The notes: generated by a model from the letters alone, not told the origin. 64,000 bases of DNA from Weeksellaceae bacterium (GCA_022013695.1 JAKLPS010000008.1:62001-126000), one strand, 5' to 3'; counted from the stretch's first letter, positions 1 to 9,247 are shown. Made by a program: numbers and translations.

Positions 1-1127
1 AAGGGCAAAGCCAGCAGTACCACGAACAATCCATTGAAAATCTGAACCATCGACGGTGGCATATTCCATCCAAAAATATTTCTATCGGTTTGATTATCAG
101 CTATAAATGTTAATGAGGAACCAGCCTGCTCAAAAGCCGCCCAGAAGAAAATGATAAAGAATGAAACGATATAGATGACCCAAATTCTGTCTCTTTCCAC
201 TTTGGTCTCGGCAGAACTCATAATCAAAAATGCCAATGAAATGCCGGCGGCGTAGATGAACGGATAGATAATTCCCTTGATCAGTTGCCCCATTTCAACA
301 GAGCTAAAACCAAATTCGCTCACCAAAATATAACGGAACACGAAGAATAAGGCTACGAATAGCACGCTCGCGATTCCCATATTCTTACCCGAAAATTTAG
401 CCGTTTGTGTTTCCCCTTCTTCGAAATCTTCGCTCGTATTATTTTTTGGCAATCCACCGATAGGCCTGCCTTCGGGCGTGACCACGTATTTGTTTTTAAG
501 AATAAGAAACGTGGTTGTTCCTATCAACATTGCAATAGAAGCGGCCAAAAATCCCCATTTGAAAGCAAAAACATCGCGAACGCCGGAAGCATCTTTGACA
601 TCGCCTAAATAGGGGCAGATAAACTGGCCTAAGAATGCACCAATGTTGATGCCCATATAGAAAATGGTAAATGCCGAATCTAGTTTAGACTTTTCCTGTT
701 TTGGATAAAGACTTCCCACCATCGAAGAAATATTGGGTTTGAAGAATCCATTTCCGAAAATAATAACAAACAGTCCCAGCCACATCAACGTTTTGGCACC
801 ACCCAGATTTGTAGAAAATGTAGAAGCACTGAAGAACAGGAATAATTGCCCAATGGCCATCAAAGTGCCGCCCGTCAAGATGGCATTTCTGTTTCCAATA
901 TATTTGTCTGCTATGAAACCGCCCAAGAGCGGTGTCAAATAACAGAGCGCCAAAAAGCCGCCGTAAATAATGGCCGCATCTGCTTCTTTGATTAGGAGAG
1001 CATTTACGAGAAAGAGGGTCAGCAATGCTCTCATTCCGTAAAAGTTAAACCGCTCCCACATTTCGGTGCCGAATAATACCCAAAGACCCTTGGGATGCTT
1101 TTGCTTAGCCTGTACTGCTGTATCCAT
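1..1127 (-). CDS. POT-family peptide:H+ symporter (C-terminus cut by window edge)
   Basis: Proton-coupled di/tripeptide importer of the inner membrane (MFS, POT/PTR2 family). About 375 N-terminal codons are present and the C-terminus lies beyond base 1. The start ATG (complement of 1125-1127) is followed after about 12 residues by HPKGLWVLFGTEMWERFNFY, the signature of TM1 in this family, and then by repeated hydrophobic helices. A paralogue in the same orientation lies at 1788-3461, with a GNAT gene between them on the other strand. A TATATTTG -7 element sits 31 nt upstream. The family is certain; the transported peptide is not readable. Confidence 0.93.
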   Translation of the reverse strand, partial: MDTAVQAKQKHPKGLWVLFGTEMWERFNFYGMRALLTLFLVNALLIKEADAAIIYGGFLALCYLTPLLGGFIADKYIGNRNAILTGGTLMAIGQLFLFFSASTFSTNLGGAKTLMWLGLFVIIFGNGFFKPNISSMVGSLYPKQEKSKLDSAFTIFYMGINIGAFLGQFICPYLGDVKDASGVRDVFAFKWGFLAASIAMLIGTTTFLILKNKYVVTPEGRPIGGLPKNNTSEDFEEGETQTAKFSGKNMGIASVLFVALFFVFRYILVSEFGFSSVEMGQLIKGIIYPFIYAAGISLAFLIMSSAETKVERDRIWVIYIVSFFIIFFWAAFEQAGSSLTFIADNQTDRNIFGWNMPPSMVQIFNGLFVVLLALP

Positions 1128-1158
1128 ATTTCTGATTGTTAAATTTTCTTAAAGGTAA

Positions 1159-1166
1159 CAAATATA
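1159..1166 (-). promoter_or_regulatory. -7 promoter element of the first POT gene
   Basis: TATATTTG on the minus strand matches the Bacteroidota TAnnTTTG element, 31 nt before the ATG. No clear -33 TTG was found. Confidence 0.55.
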
Positions 1167-1236
1167 GTTTTTTTTCATAAACGGGAAAGCTAAATTGCAA
1201 GCGATTAACAAAATCCAACCGATTTATCAAGCAATA

Positions 1237-1725
1237 ATGGAAATTAGAAAGTCGAATTCCGAAGATATCAACGAAATAATGAACTGCATCGACTTCGCCA
1301 GAAAGCTGATGCGCGCCAGCGGAAATTCTGTGCAATGGACCAATGGATACCCTTCCAAAGAATTGATGTTGGAAAGTATCGTAAATGGTTTTAATTTTTT
1401 GATTTTGGAAAATGGGGAAGTTGTGGCCACTTTTGATTTTATTATCGGCGATGATCCCAATTATTCAGTAATTGAAAATGGAGCTTGGCTGAATGACGAT
1501 CCATACGGCGTCATCCACAGATTGGCATCCAACGGAAAAGCAAAAGGCGTTGCGAAATTCTGCTTCGAATGGTGTTTTTCCCAATTCCCAAACATCAGAA
1601 TCGATACGCACGAAACCAATATCGCAATGCAAAAAGTGTTGGAAAAACTTGGCTACGAAAAATGCGGCATCATCTATGTGGCCGATGGAACGCCGAGGTT
1701 GGCCTATCAATTGGTCAATAGTTGA
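1237..1725 (+). CDS. GNAT-family N-acetyltransferase
   Basis: Putative cytosolic acetyl-CoA-dependent N-acetyltransferase, 162 aa. The start MEIRKSNSEDINEI is the usual GNAT beginning (beta1 followed by a charged helix). A TTG 42 nt upstream would add an unlikely extension, so the ATG at 1237 is preferred. The acetyl-CoA loop region is HRLASNGKAKGVAKF, followed by the IDTHETNIAMQKVLEKLGY helix typical of the C-terminal half. The gene sits divergent and alone between two POT transporters on the other strand. The acetyl acceptor cannot be told from sequence. Confidence 0.85.
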   Translation: MEIRKSNSEDINEIMNCIDFARKLMRASGNSVQWTNGYPSKELMLESIVNGFNFLILENGEVVATFDFIIGDDPNYSVIENGAWLNDDPYGVIHRLASNGKAKGVAKFCFEWCFSQFPNIRIDTHETNIAMQKVLEKLGYEKCGIIYVADGTPRLAYQLVNS

Positions 1726-1784
1726 TGGTTTTTGGTTAATAGATTTAATAATTTTTGAAACCAACAACCAGCAACCAGCAACCC
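1720..1784. repeat. Low-complexity GGTT/AACC inverted repeat
   Basis: Between the convergent GNAT and POT genes, a GATGGTTTTTGGTT stretch is followed by the direct repeats CCAACAACCAGCAACCAGCAACC. The two arms are imperfectly complementary. It resembles the simple intergenic repeats seen elsewhere in this window and has no T-run typical of a terminator. Confidence 0.4.
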
Positions 1785-1787
1785 TCT

Positions 1788-3461
1788 TTAATCAACCCCT
1801 TTCTCCTTCATCACCTGATTCAAAAATTTCAGCATAAACAGGCCAAGTACAAAAGCAAAAATCAACAAGGCAAAATTTACAAGGAAGTAATATTCCTTAT
1901 GTTCGTAACTGTACCAAGTGCTGGCCAAGATTCCCGAAAGCTTGTTCCCAATAGAGTTGGCAAGGAAAAATCCACCCATCATCAAAGCAGTCAATCTCAC
2001 TGGCGACAGTTTTGAAACCACCGATAATCCCATCGGAGAAAGGCAAAGTTCCCCGATCGTCACCACGCCGTAACTCGCAACCAACCAGAGCGGAGAGACT
2101 TTCACGGCGCCATTATCGCCGGCAAATACGGCGCCTACCATCACGAGGCAGGACAAACCGGTGATGAAAAGTCCAATCATAATTTTTGTAGGCGTCGTCG
2201 GTTCTTTCCCGCGCTTTCGCAGAATTGCCCAGAATCCGACAATCAAAGGCGTGAGAACAATCACCCAAAACGGATTCACAGATTGGAAAAGTTCGGTATT
2301 GAAGAGATACACTTCCTGTTTTGGATCTTTGGCTAATGCAGCAAGTTGCTTGGGGTCGATATTTTTAAAATAAACATCTTTTCCTATCACTTTTATGGTC
2401 TCGCCGGCTTCATTTTTTTGCGAGCGGAATTGATCGTCGTAAACGGCCACTTCTTTGTCTTCAAATGATTTTCCGACGGTTCCGTTTTTCCCATCCAGCA
2501 TATAAATGCTTCGCATTGGTTCCACTAATTTCTCGGGAATGCTGCGATCGGTGTAATAGTTGGCCCAACGTGTCAATGCTGTTCCGTTTTGTTTGAAAAT
2601 CGCCCAAAAAAACATACAGACCAAGAAGATCATCAGCAAAGAGCCGATGGATCTTTTCTCATCTTTATGAGCCTTGATGTAAAGTGAAATATAAAAGAAA
2701 ATTACAGGAAAACAAGCAAAAATAAAGGCGTCTGTATTATCACTTCCGAAGATATTCCCGGGAATGATCCATCCGATAAATCCACCAATTAATGCGGGTA
2801 CAAAGACTTTCAGGAGAACATCAGAAATCTTGCTGTCGCCTTCTTTGGCCGGCTTCATTTCGCAGGCGTGACGGATATGCTTCAATCCAAAACTGAAAAT
2901 CACCAAACCAATGAGAATGCCAACGCCGGCCGCGATGAATGCCTCGCCCCAGCCAAACCGGTTGCGCATATAAGCTGCAATGATGTTGCAGATGAAGGCT
3001 CCAATGTTGATTCCCATATAGAAAATATTGTAGCCCGTGTCTTTGTTCTTTTTGTAAGGTTCTTCGGAATAGAGATTCCCCAAAATTGTAGAAATCGTTG
3101 GTTTGAAAAAACCGTTTCCAATGATAATTAATCCCAATGAACCGTAAAATAACGGCAGTTCTTTGAAAAGTCCCAAACCCATATAACCTGCAGCCATCAA
3201 AAATCCTCCAAGATAAATGGATTTGATGTAACCCAAAACCCGTTCTGCCAAAAAACCACCAAGAAACGGCGTGAGGTAAGTCAAAGCGATATAAGTCCCG
3301 AAAATATCGTCCGCATTTTTATCGGTAATTCCTAATCCGCCGGCAATGCCTTTTGGTTCTATAAGATAAAGAACAAAAATTCCCAGAATCAAATAATAAC
3401 CGAAACGTTCCCACATTTCTGTGAAAAAAAGATAAGGCAGGCCTTTGGGATGTTTTTTCAT
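1788..3461 (-). CDS. POT-family peptide:H+ symporter
   Basis: Full-length proton-dependent oligopeptide transporter, 557 aa, inner membrane. The chosen start is the ATG at 3459-3461 (MKKHPKGLPYLFFTEMWERFGYY), because this places the family's TM1 motif near the N-terminus. An upstream start 54 nt earlier would prepend an unrelated stretch. About 12-14 hydrophobic helices are visible. The large hydrophilic insertion around residues 320-390 (DGKNGTVGKSFEDKEVAVYDD) is typical of the Bacteroidota POT subgroup. Its first 30 residues closely parallel the neighbouring POT gene, pointing to an old duplication. Confidence 0.93.
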   Translation of the reverse strand: MKKHPKGLPYLFFTEMWERFGYYLILGIFVLYLIEPKGIAGGLGITDKNADDIFGTYIALTYLTPFLGGFLAERVLGYIKSIYLGGFLMAAGYMGLGLFKELPLFYGSLGLIIIGNGFFKPTISTILGNLYSEEPYKKNKDTGYNIFYMGINIGAFICNIIAAYMRNRFGWGEAFIAAGVGILIGLVIFSFGLKHIRHACEMKPAKEGDSKISDVLLKVFVPALIGGFIGWIIPGNIFGSDNTDAFIFACFPVIFFYISLYIKAHKDEKRSIGSLLMIFLVCMFFWAIFKQNGTALTRWANYYTDRSIPEKLVEPMRSIYMLDGKNGTVGKSFEDKEVAVYDDQFRSQKNEAGETIKVIGKDVYFKNIDPKQLAALAKDPKQEVYLFNTELFQSVNPFWVIVLTPLIVGFWAILRKRGKEPTTPTKIMIGLFITGLSCLVMVGAVFAGDNGAVKVSPLWLVASYGVVTIGELCLSPMGLSVVSKLSPVRLTALMMGGFFLANSIGNKLSGILASTWYSYEHKEYYFLVNFALLIFAFVLGLFMLKFLNQVMKEKGVD

Positions 3462-3530
3462 AAGTTTTAGGTTTCCTGAATGCCAAAAAAACAGGAATAA
3501 AACAGTTTTTAACATTTATAGAAGAGGTTT

Positions 3531-4235
3531 TTACTTCTTTTTTTGCAACGGCGGGGGTGGTGCAGAAACAGTATTTTCTTTGTTCTGTGCTTTTTCCGTT
3601 TTTACTAAGCCATTGATGAAGTCCAGCATTTCCGATTGATTCTTTTCAAATTCTCTTTCGTAGGTAAAGACTACCACGTTACAATACCCGTCTTCAGTCA
3701 AATAATAATTTCCAATGTAATGAAAATCCATTCCCGAAGTGTTCAAAGAATAATCAATAAACAAAACTTTGATCCCATTAACCATGCGATATTCAGACTT
3801 GTTTAGCTTGAAATAATCTGCTTTTGACTGGATGGATGTCAGCATAAGATTCCGCAAGTTCTTCAAAGTCTGTACTGGCGCATTTTCTGACATCAAACAG
3901 CCCAAAGTCATTACATTGGGATTCTGCAAACTTTGAAACGTATATTCAGCTGTCGGCAAAGCTGCCATTTTAATAGTTTTCCATTTTTTGGGATTAAAAT
4001 AGATCCCAGCAGCCACTTTTTTGCTTCTTAATAGAAAACTCTGCGCAGGCGTTTTTGTGAAAGTATTTTCATTGGTTGGTATTTCGTCCATCGTTTTTTC
4101 ATCACTTTCGTTCACGAAACGCCAAGTTTTATTATCAAAAAGAACAACTTCTTTCCCGTCTTCTGTCAAAGCTTTTGTTTGTGAGTGGGAAAAAGAATAG
4201 AGCAATGAAAAGAATATGATTGTTATTTTTTTCAT
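3531..4235 (-). CDS. Secreted hypothetical protein
   Basis: 234 aa with an N-terminal signal peptide (MKKITIIFFSLLYSFSHS, probable cleavage near residue 18). The mature N-terminus KALTEDGKEVVLFDNKTWRF resembles the short beta motif that begins several Bacteroidota periplasmic proteins. The central part is an alpha/beta domain without catalytic motifs that I recognise. The C-terminus ends in the low-complexity tail SAPPPPLQKKK. It is a monocistronic-looking gene between a POT transporter and a DPP IV gene in the same orientation. Function unknown. Confidence 0.8.
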   Translation of the reverse strand: MKKITIIFFSLLYSFSHSQTKALTEDGKEVVLFDNKTWRFVNESDEKTMDEIPTNENTFTKTPAQSFLLRSKKVAAGIYFNPKKWKTIKMAALPTAEYTFQSLQNPNVMTLGCLMSENAPVQTLKNLRNLMLTSIQSKADYFKLNKSEYRMVNGIKVLFIDYSLNTSGMDFHYIGNYYLTEDGYCNVVVFTYEREFEKNQSEMLDFINGLVKTEKAQNKENTVSAPPPPLQKKK

Positions 4236-4348
4236 GATTAATTTGAATAAGTGTTAGTTTTTTTTTCTTGATTCGTAAAAATAGAAATTTAAAATGAATT
4301 AAAAAATTTTAACAACCTTGATAAAAAGTAGTCGAAATGGTAGATTAT

Positions 4349-4386
4349 AAAAAACCGCAAAAGATATTTCTTCTGCGGATTTTTTT
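4349..4386. terminator. Intrinsic terminator after the DPP IV gene
   Basis: CCGCA...TGCGG hairpin (4355-4378, one internal mismatch) with A6 on the left and T7 on the right. It can stop the leftward DPP IV transcript and works in either direction. Confidence 0.75.
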
Positions 4387-4407
4387 ATCTTCCAGCTTTC
4401 AACATTT

Positions 4408-6543
4408 CTACAAATTCTCCAAAATAAAATTCGTCATTTTCTCGTAAAGCTGAGGCCGTGTGTTACCTCCAAAAATCCCGTGATTCTTGTCCGGATAAGC
4501 CATAAACTCAAACTGCTTTTTACTCTGAATCAAGGCTTCCGAAAATGCCATCGAGTTCTGGAAATGCACGTTGTCATCAGCTGTTCCGTGGATCAAGAGG
4601 AATTTTCCTTTCAGCAATTTTGCAAAGGTCGTGGGCGAGTTTTGGTCGTATCCTTCCGGGTTTTCTTGAGGCGTTTGCAGGAATTTTTCGGTGTAAACGG
4701 TGTCGTAATATCTCCAGTTGGTCACGGGCGCCACCGCAATGCCGAGTTTGAAGACATCGGCGCCTTTCGTCATCGCGAGCGAACTCATATAACCGCCAAA
4801 ACTCCATCCGAAAATACCGATTCTGGTTTTATCGATATAAGACTGATTTCCGAACCATTTTGCGGCGGTAATTTGGTCTTCGATTTCATATTTTCCGAGT
4901 TGTTTGTAAATCACTTTTTTGAATTTAGAACCTTTGAAACCTGTTCCGCGACCGTCTACACAAGCTACAATGTAGCCTTTCTGCGCCAGCATTTCGAACC
5001 AAATTCCATTGCCGCCGTCCCAAGAATTGGAAACTTGCTGGGAGCCCGGCCCAGAATATTGGAACATAAATAATGGATATTTTTTCGTAGGGTCAAAATT
5101 TTTGGGTTTGATGATCCAAGCATTCAATTGGTCACCAACCGAATTGGGAATGGTCAAGAATTCTTTGCTGACGAAGCCGTCTTTTTGAAGTTTGGAAAGC
5201 ACTTCATCGTTATTCTGAAGCTCCTTAATTTCCTTCCCAGAAGCGTCCTTCAAAACAAATCGGTAAGGAGAAGCGGCCGTTGAAACTGTGTTGATGAAGT
5301 AATTGAAAGTTTTGCTAAATGCCGCCGAATTATTGCCTTCCGGGTAAGAAATCAGCGTGGTTTTTCCGGAATTGATATCCAGTTTGGAAACCACTTTATT
5401 CAGACTTCCTTTTTCCGTCGTTTGGATGTAGGCTTCTTTGGTCTTCGGGTTGTAGCCGTAGTAATCGGTGATTTCCCAATTGCCTTTCGCTACTTGTTTT
5501 TTGAGTTTTCCGGATTTGTCGTACCAATAGAGTTGTCGGTAGCCATCGCGTTCCGAAGCCCAAAGAAAGGAATTGTCGTCCAAAAACTCCATCGTGAGAT
5601 TGTCGGTTTCTATCCAAGCGTTGTCTGTTTCGGAGAATAATTTGGTCAAGTTTCCGGATTTTGTATCCACATTAATTAGATCCACTTTGCTGTGATGGCG
5701 GTTGCTGGTTGCGATCACTATTGTGTTGGCATCATTCGTTTGCCAGATTTGCGGGATGTAATGGTTCTCAAAATCGGAAATATTTAATGCTGTGGTCTTC
5801 GCAGACTTTAATTGGTAAAGATTGGCAGAAACGGTTGAGTTGGTTTCGCCGGCTTTTGGATATTTGTATCGCATTTCGGTCGGGTAGAGTGCTTTGCCGT
5901 AGATCGGGATGAAGAATTCCGGAACTTTCGACTCGTCGAATTTTACGAAGACGATGGCATCGCCCGATTTGTTCCATTGGTAATAATCGGCGTGAGAAAA
6001 TTCCTCTTCGTAAACCCAATCTCCCAATCCGTTGATAATGGAATTTTTCTTTCCGTCGGAGGTTATCTGGACAATTTTATTTGATGTCAGATCTTGATAA
6101 AACAAATTATTATCTACAATGAAAGCGACTTTGCTCCCATCGGGCGAGAACTTGGGCTCCTGAATCCTGTTTCCGTTATTGAGTGTTGCCACTTTGTTTG
6201 ATTTCAAATCTTTCACATCAAATTTGCCCAAAAAAGAATGTCTGTAGATGGGGTCGCTTTCTTTCTGAAGGAGAATTTTGGATTCGTCGGGTGAAAAAAT
6301 ATAAGCTTCGAAACTGCCATCCACGATGTTTCCGGCTTTTTGAGATGTTTTATAATTGTACTTTGCGATGCCGTCCTTCTCGATGGTAGCGTAGTTTTCG
6401 CCATCATTTAAGGAGGCAATTCCTGCGATGCCTTTTCCGCGGTAATATCCGGAATAGATTTTGTCTAATGTAATTTCCTGAGCATTAATGCTTTGCACAA
6501 AAACAGACGCGATCAAAACAACCGTAACGAATAGTTTCTTCAT
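4408..6543 (-). CDS. Dipeptidyl peptidase IV (S9 serine peptidase)
   Basis: Exported prolyl-dipeptidyl aminopeptidase that releases X-Pro (or X-Ala) dipeptides, acting in the periplasm or at the outer membrane. It has 711 aa, the usual DPP IV length. Signal peptide at residues 1-21 (cleavage after VQSINA). Residues about 30-480 form the beta-propeller, including the Glu-Glu substrate-anchoring pair in DWVYEEEF (179-180). The C-terminal alpha/beta-hydrolase domain carries GWSFGGY (Ser581), GTADDNVH (Asp657) and KNHG (His688). The two POT peptide importers nearby fit a peptide-scavenging role, although no common operon is evident. Confidence 0.95.
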   Translation of the reverse strand: MKKLFVTVVLIASVFVQSINAQEITLDKIYSGYYRGKGIAGIASLNDGENYATIEKDGIAKYNYKTSQKAGNIVDGSFEAYIFSPDESKILLQKESDPIYRHSFLGKFDVKDLKSNKVATLNNGNRIQEPKFSPDGSKVAFIVDNNLFYQDLTSNKIVQITSDGKKNSIINGLGDWVYEEEFSHADYYQWNKSGDAIVFVKFDESKVPEFFIPIYGKALYPTEMRYKYPKAGETNSTVSANLYQLKSAKTTALNISDFENHYIPQIWQTNDANTIVIATSNRHHSKVDLINVDTKSGNLTKLFSETDNAWIETDNLTMEFLDDNSFLWASERDGYRQLYWYDKSGKLKKQVAKGNWEITDYYGYNPKTKEAYIQTTEKGSLNKVVSKLDINSGKTTLISYPEGNNSAAFSKTFNYFINTVSTAASPYRFVLKDASGKEIKELQNNDEVLSKLQKDGFVSKEFLTIPNSVGDQLNAWIIKPKNFDPTKKYPLFMFQYSGPGSQQVSNSWDGGNGIWFEMLAQKGYIVACVDGRGTGFKGSKFKKVIYKQLGKYEIEDQITAAKWFGNQSYIDKTRIGIFGWSFGGYMSSLAMTKGADVFKLGIAVAPVTNWRYYDTVYTEKFLQTPQENPEGYDQNSPTTFAKLLKGKFLLIHGTADDNVHFQNSMAFSEALIQSKKQFEFMAYPDKNHGIFGGNTRPQLYEKMTNFILENL

Positions 6544-6621
6544 TTTTTAAGATTTTAATGACGTAAATATAATAAAGATATATTGTTTTGAATGTAATTA
6601 TTGAAACGGAGAATTGCTAAA

Positions 6622-6735
6622 TGCGTGAGGGATAGTAGTGGAAATCTTTTTTTGCGGATGAAAAGGTGAGGGAAAAAGATTGCAACGGATAGCCCGACCC
6701 GAGCGGCTGCCTTGGTGTGGACGAGGGGCACGCCC
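6622..6735 (+). repeat. Dispersed intergenic repeat, copy A
   Basis: This copy occupies the 345-bp gap between the DPP IV gene and trhO. It carries GTGGAAATC followed by ATTGCAACGGATAGCCCGAC (from 6679) and GGGGCACGCCC (6725-6735). The same two blocks recur at 39821-39950 (minus strand) and 52122-52218. No reading frame with coding character was found. Confidence 0.7.
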
Positions 6736-6845
6736 AAATTGTTGATGCTCGATAATAGTCGGATTTTTTTGACATTTGAAAACAAATTTTTATCAGGAAT
6801 CAATTCTTCTATCAACTGTCAACCGAAACTATCAGCCAAATTTCT

Positions 6846-6853
6846 TATCTTTG
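6846..6853 (+). promoter_or_regulatory. -7 promoter element of trhO
   Basis: TATCTTTG, an exact TAnnTTTG match, 35 nt before the trhO ATG. No convincing -33 TTG was found. Confidence 0.65.
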
Positions 6854-6888
6854 CGCCATTATTTTTCTCACTTAAAAACGTTTATAGC

Positions 6889-8253
6889 ATGCAACTGTAC
6901 AACACTTTAAGCGCAGAAGAAAGAGCTCAACTTATTGATGAAGCCGGTAAGGAACGCCTTACCTTGTCTTTCTATGCGTATGCCAAAATTGAAAATCCCA
7001 AAAAATTTCGCGACGATTTATTTATAGCGTGGAACGCCCTGGATGCGCTCGGCCGGATCTATGTGGCGCACGAAGGCATCAACGCTCAGATGAGCGTTCC
7101 GGCAGACAATTTCGAAGCTTTCCGCGAGACATTGGAAGTTTACGATTTTATGAAGGGTATCCGTCTCAACGTGGCTGTGGAACAAGATAATCACTCTTTT
7201 TTGAAGCTGACGATCAAAGTTCGAAACAAGATTGTGGCCGACGGTCTCAATGATGATACATTTGATGTGACTAATAAAGGAATTCATCTTAAAGCGAAGG
7301 AATTCAATAACTTACTGGCAGATCCAAATACGATTGTGGTAGATTTCAGGAATCATTACGAGAGTGAAGTAGGGCATTTTGAAGGCGCCATCACGCCGGA
7401 TGTAGAAAGTTTCCGAGAAAGCTTGCCAATTATTAATGAGCAATTGCAAGATTATAAAGAAGATAAAAATCTCTTGATGTACTGCACGGGCGGAATCCGC
7501 TGCGAGAAGGCGAGTGCTTACTTTAAACATCAAGGTTTTAAAAATGTTTATCAGCTGGAGGGCGGAATCATCGAGTATGCACGGCAGGTAAAAGAGGAGG
7601 AAATTGAAAGTAAATTCCTGGGAAAAAACTTTGTATTCGATCACCGCTTGGGCGAAAGAATCACGGATGATATCATTGCGCAATGCCACCAATGTGGCAA
7701 GCCTTGCGACAATCATACGAATTGCGCCAATGACGCTTGCCATTTGCTGTTCATCCAGTGCGACGAATGCAAGGCTGCGATGGAAAATTGCTGTTCAGTA
7801 GAATGCTTGGAAATCATTCATCTGCCTTTGGAAAAACAGGTGGAATTAAGAAAAGGCTTGCAGGTTGGCAATAAAATTTTCAGAAAAGGTAAATCGCCTG
7901 CGTTAAAATTTAAGCATTCCGGCAATAGTTCTACCCAAATCTTAGCCAAAGCAAAAGCCGCCACAAGAGATATTCGGCAGAAGATAAAGGTAAAAAAAGT
8001 CTGCATTGGAAAAGGCGAACATTACTATTCTAAATCCCAAATCGGACAGTTTTTGATTGAAAAAGGAGATCTCGCTCTGGGCGAAAAAGTTTTGATTTCC
8101 GGCCCTACAACCGGCGAGCAAGAATTCACGATCACACAGCTTTTCGTGAATGGGCATCCGGCTGGAACGGCGAAAGAAGGTGATCAAATGACGTTGGAAA
8201 TTCCTTTCCGAGTAAGATTGTCGGACAAGCTCTACAAAATTTTGGAAGATTAA
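6889..8253 (+). CDS. trhO: tRNA uridine(34) hydroxylase TrhO (rhodanese family)
   Basis: Probable YceA/TrhO enzyme, which makes 5-hydroxyuridine at the tRNA wobble position. It has 454 aa from the ATG at 6889 (MQLYNTLSAEE); longer frames upstream run into the promoter and the repeat. Residues 20-115 form the N-terminal acylphosphatase-like domain. The rhodanese domain follows with the active-site loop YCTGGIRC (Cys199, Cys205). A Cys/His-rich segment (CHQCGKPCDNHTNC...CDEC) probably binds zinc. The roughly 100-residue tail after it is longer than in E. coli TrhO and is seen in Bacteroidota homologues. The next gene follows after 6 nt. Confidence 0.9.
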   Translation: MQLYNTLSAEERAQLIDEAGKERLTLSFYAYAKIENPKKFRDDLFIAWNALDALGRIYVAHEGINAQMSVPADNFEAFRETLEVYDFMKGIRLNVAVEQDNHSFLKLTIKVRNKIVADGLNDDTFDVTNKGIHLKAKEFNNLLADPNTIVVDFRNHYESEVGHFEGAITPDVESFRESLPIINEQLQDYKEDKNLLMYCTGGIRCEKASAYFKHQGFKNVYQLEGGIIEYARQVKEEEIESKFLGKNFVFDHRLGERITDDIIAQCHQCGKPCDNHTNCANDACHLLFIQCDECKAAMENCCSVECLEIIHLPLEKQVELRKGLQVGNKIFRKGKSPALKFKHSGNSSTQILAKAKAATRDIRQKIKVKKVCIGKGEHYYSKSQIGQFLIEKGDLALGEKVLISGPTTGEQEFTITQLFVNGHPAGTAKEGDQMTLEIPFRVRLSDKLYKILED

Positions 8254-8259
8254 GAAAAA

Positions 8260-8832
8260 ATGGCTGCGAGTCTCACCAAACAAGAACTCAGAACCATTTA
8301 TAAAGCTAAAAGAATGGCTTTAGCGGACGATGACATTCGTATTTTGTCTAAAAAGCTACTTCAAAATTTTATTTTACAATTTAATCCTACTGAAAATCAG
8401 AATATTAATCTATTTTTATCGATGTCAAAATGGAATGAGATCGATACTCAAATATTTATAGATTATTGTTTTGAAAAAAAGATGAGCGTTTTTGTTCCGA
8501 AAATTCGGAATCAAACCATGATATCGATAGAGATTTTCCCACATTCTGAGTTTGAAATTAATCAATGGGGAATCAAAGAACCCCTTTCCGATATATCTTC
8601 CGATGCCGATCTGGACTTTGTTTTAGCACCTCTTTTGTATTGCGATCTTTTTGGAAATCGAGTAGGTTATGGGAAAGGGTTTTATGACCAATTTTTTCTT
8701 AACAATAATAGAATTCGTAAAAAAATTGGCCTTAGCTTCTTCGCTCCCCAAGAGAATATTTCTGATGTTTCTGCTACAGATGTCAAATTAGATGCATTAA
8801 TTACGCCAAATTTAATTTATAATTTTAGTTAA
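8260..8832 (+). CDS. 5-formyltetrahydrofolate cyclo-ligase
   Basis: ATP-dependent conversion of 5-formyl-THF to 5,10-methenyl-THF in cytosolic folate metabolism. 190 aa, standard family length. The N-terminal helix TKQELRTIYKAKR is the family start and GYGKGFYD (136-143) is the conserved phosphate/folate-binding loop. ATG at 8260 lies 6 nt after the trhO stop, so the two genes are probably co-transcribed. No terminator is obvious downstream before the next promoter. Confidence 0.93.
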   Translation: MAASLTKQELRTIYKAKRMALADDDIRILSKKLLQNFILQFNPTENQNINLFLSMSKWNEIDTQIFIDYCFEKKMSVFVPKIRNQTMISIEIFPHSEFEINQWGIKEPLSDISSDADLDFVLAPLLYCDLFGNRVGYGKGFYDQFFLNNNRIRKKIGLSFFAPQENISDVSATDVKLDALITPNLIYNFS

Positions 8833-8834
8833 AT

Positions 8835-8888
8835 AATTGATAATCAATTATATTATTTTGTAAATCTTTTTTACAAGTTGATTACAAG
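8835..8888 (+). promoter_or_regulatory. Shared upstream module, copy 1 (palindromic operator candidate)
   Basis: TTGTAAA (8858-8864), 5 nt, TTTACAA (8870-8876), then ATTACAA (8881-8887). The same arrangement lies upstream of the second small lipoprotein (10977-11008), about 62-65 bp from a TACTTTTG element in both cases. The AT-rich sequence on its left is also similar between the two. It looks like a regulator site; the binding protein is not known. Confidence 0.6.
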
Positions 8889-8894
8889 ATTTTT

Positions 8895-8927
8895 TTTGAT
8901 AAATTTTGGCAGACGGTGCTACTTTTG
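8895..8927 (+). promoter_or_regulatory. Promoter of small lipoprotein A
   Basis: TTTG (8895-8898), 21 bp, TACTTTTG (8920-8927): both elements of the Bacteroidota consensus, leaving a 5' leader of about 80 nt. Confidence 0.7.
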
Positions 8928-9010
8928 TTAAAGTTATTGTAGCGCACGTATATAACATATATAAGTCGAAAACAAAAATATCATAATAATTAATTTAAAA
9001 TTTTTAAAAC

Positions 9011-9247
9011 ATGAAAAAGTCATTATTTGTAGCGGCTATCGCTGCTATCGCTCTTGTAGCTTGTAAGAAAACTGATAAAGTAGAAGATGCGAAAGTTGAT
9101 TCTGTTGATGCAAAAGCTGATTCTACAGTAGCTGCTATCGACTCTACAAAGACTGCTACAGTTGATTCTGTAAAAGCAACTGCTGATTCTGCAAAAACTG
9201 CAGTGAAAGCTGACGAGAAAGCCACTAAAGAAGCGATTAAAAAATAA
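9011..9247 (+). CDS. Small Ala/Asp/Lys-rich lipoprotein A
   Basis: 78 aa. Signal peptide MKKSLFVAAIAAIALVAC with lipobox ALVAC (Cys18), so it should be lipid-anchored in the envelope. The mature part is low complexity with spaced VDS/ADS/IDST motifs and many Lys and Ala; it is predicted helical or disordered with no enzyme motif. The first 60 coding bases are nearly identical to those of lipoprotein B at 11097, much more so than the rest of the gene. It is convergent with the 9281-9880 lipoprotein. Function unknown. Confidence 0.85.
   Translation: MKKSLFVAAIAAIALVACKKTDKVEDAKVDSVDAKADSTVAAIDSTKTATVDSVKATADSAKTAVKADEKATKEAIKK

Noticed and set aside
6555-6815. 86-residue frame on the minus strand opposite the trhO upstream region
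   Set aside because: Irregular composition, spans repeat copy A and the trhO promoter; no coding character.
8835-8888. TTGTAAA/TTTACAA palindrome as a transcription terminator of the cyclo-ligase gene
   Set aside because: The stem is short and AT-only, and the same module lies upstream of lipoprotein B at the same promoter distance, which fits an operator better.
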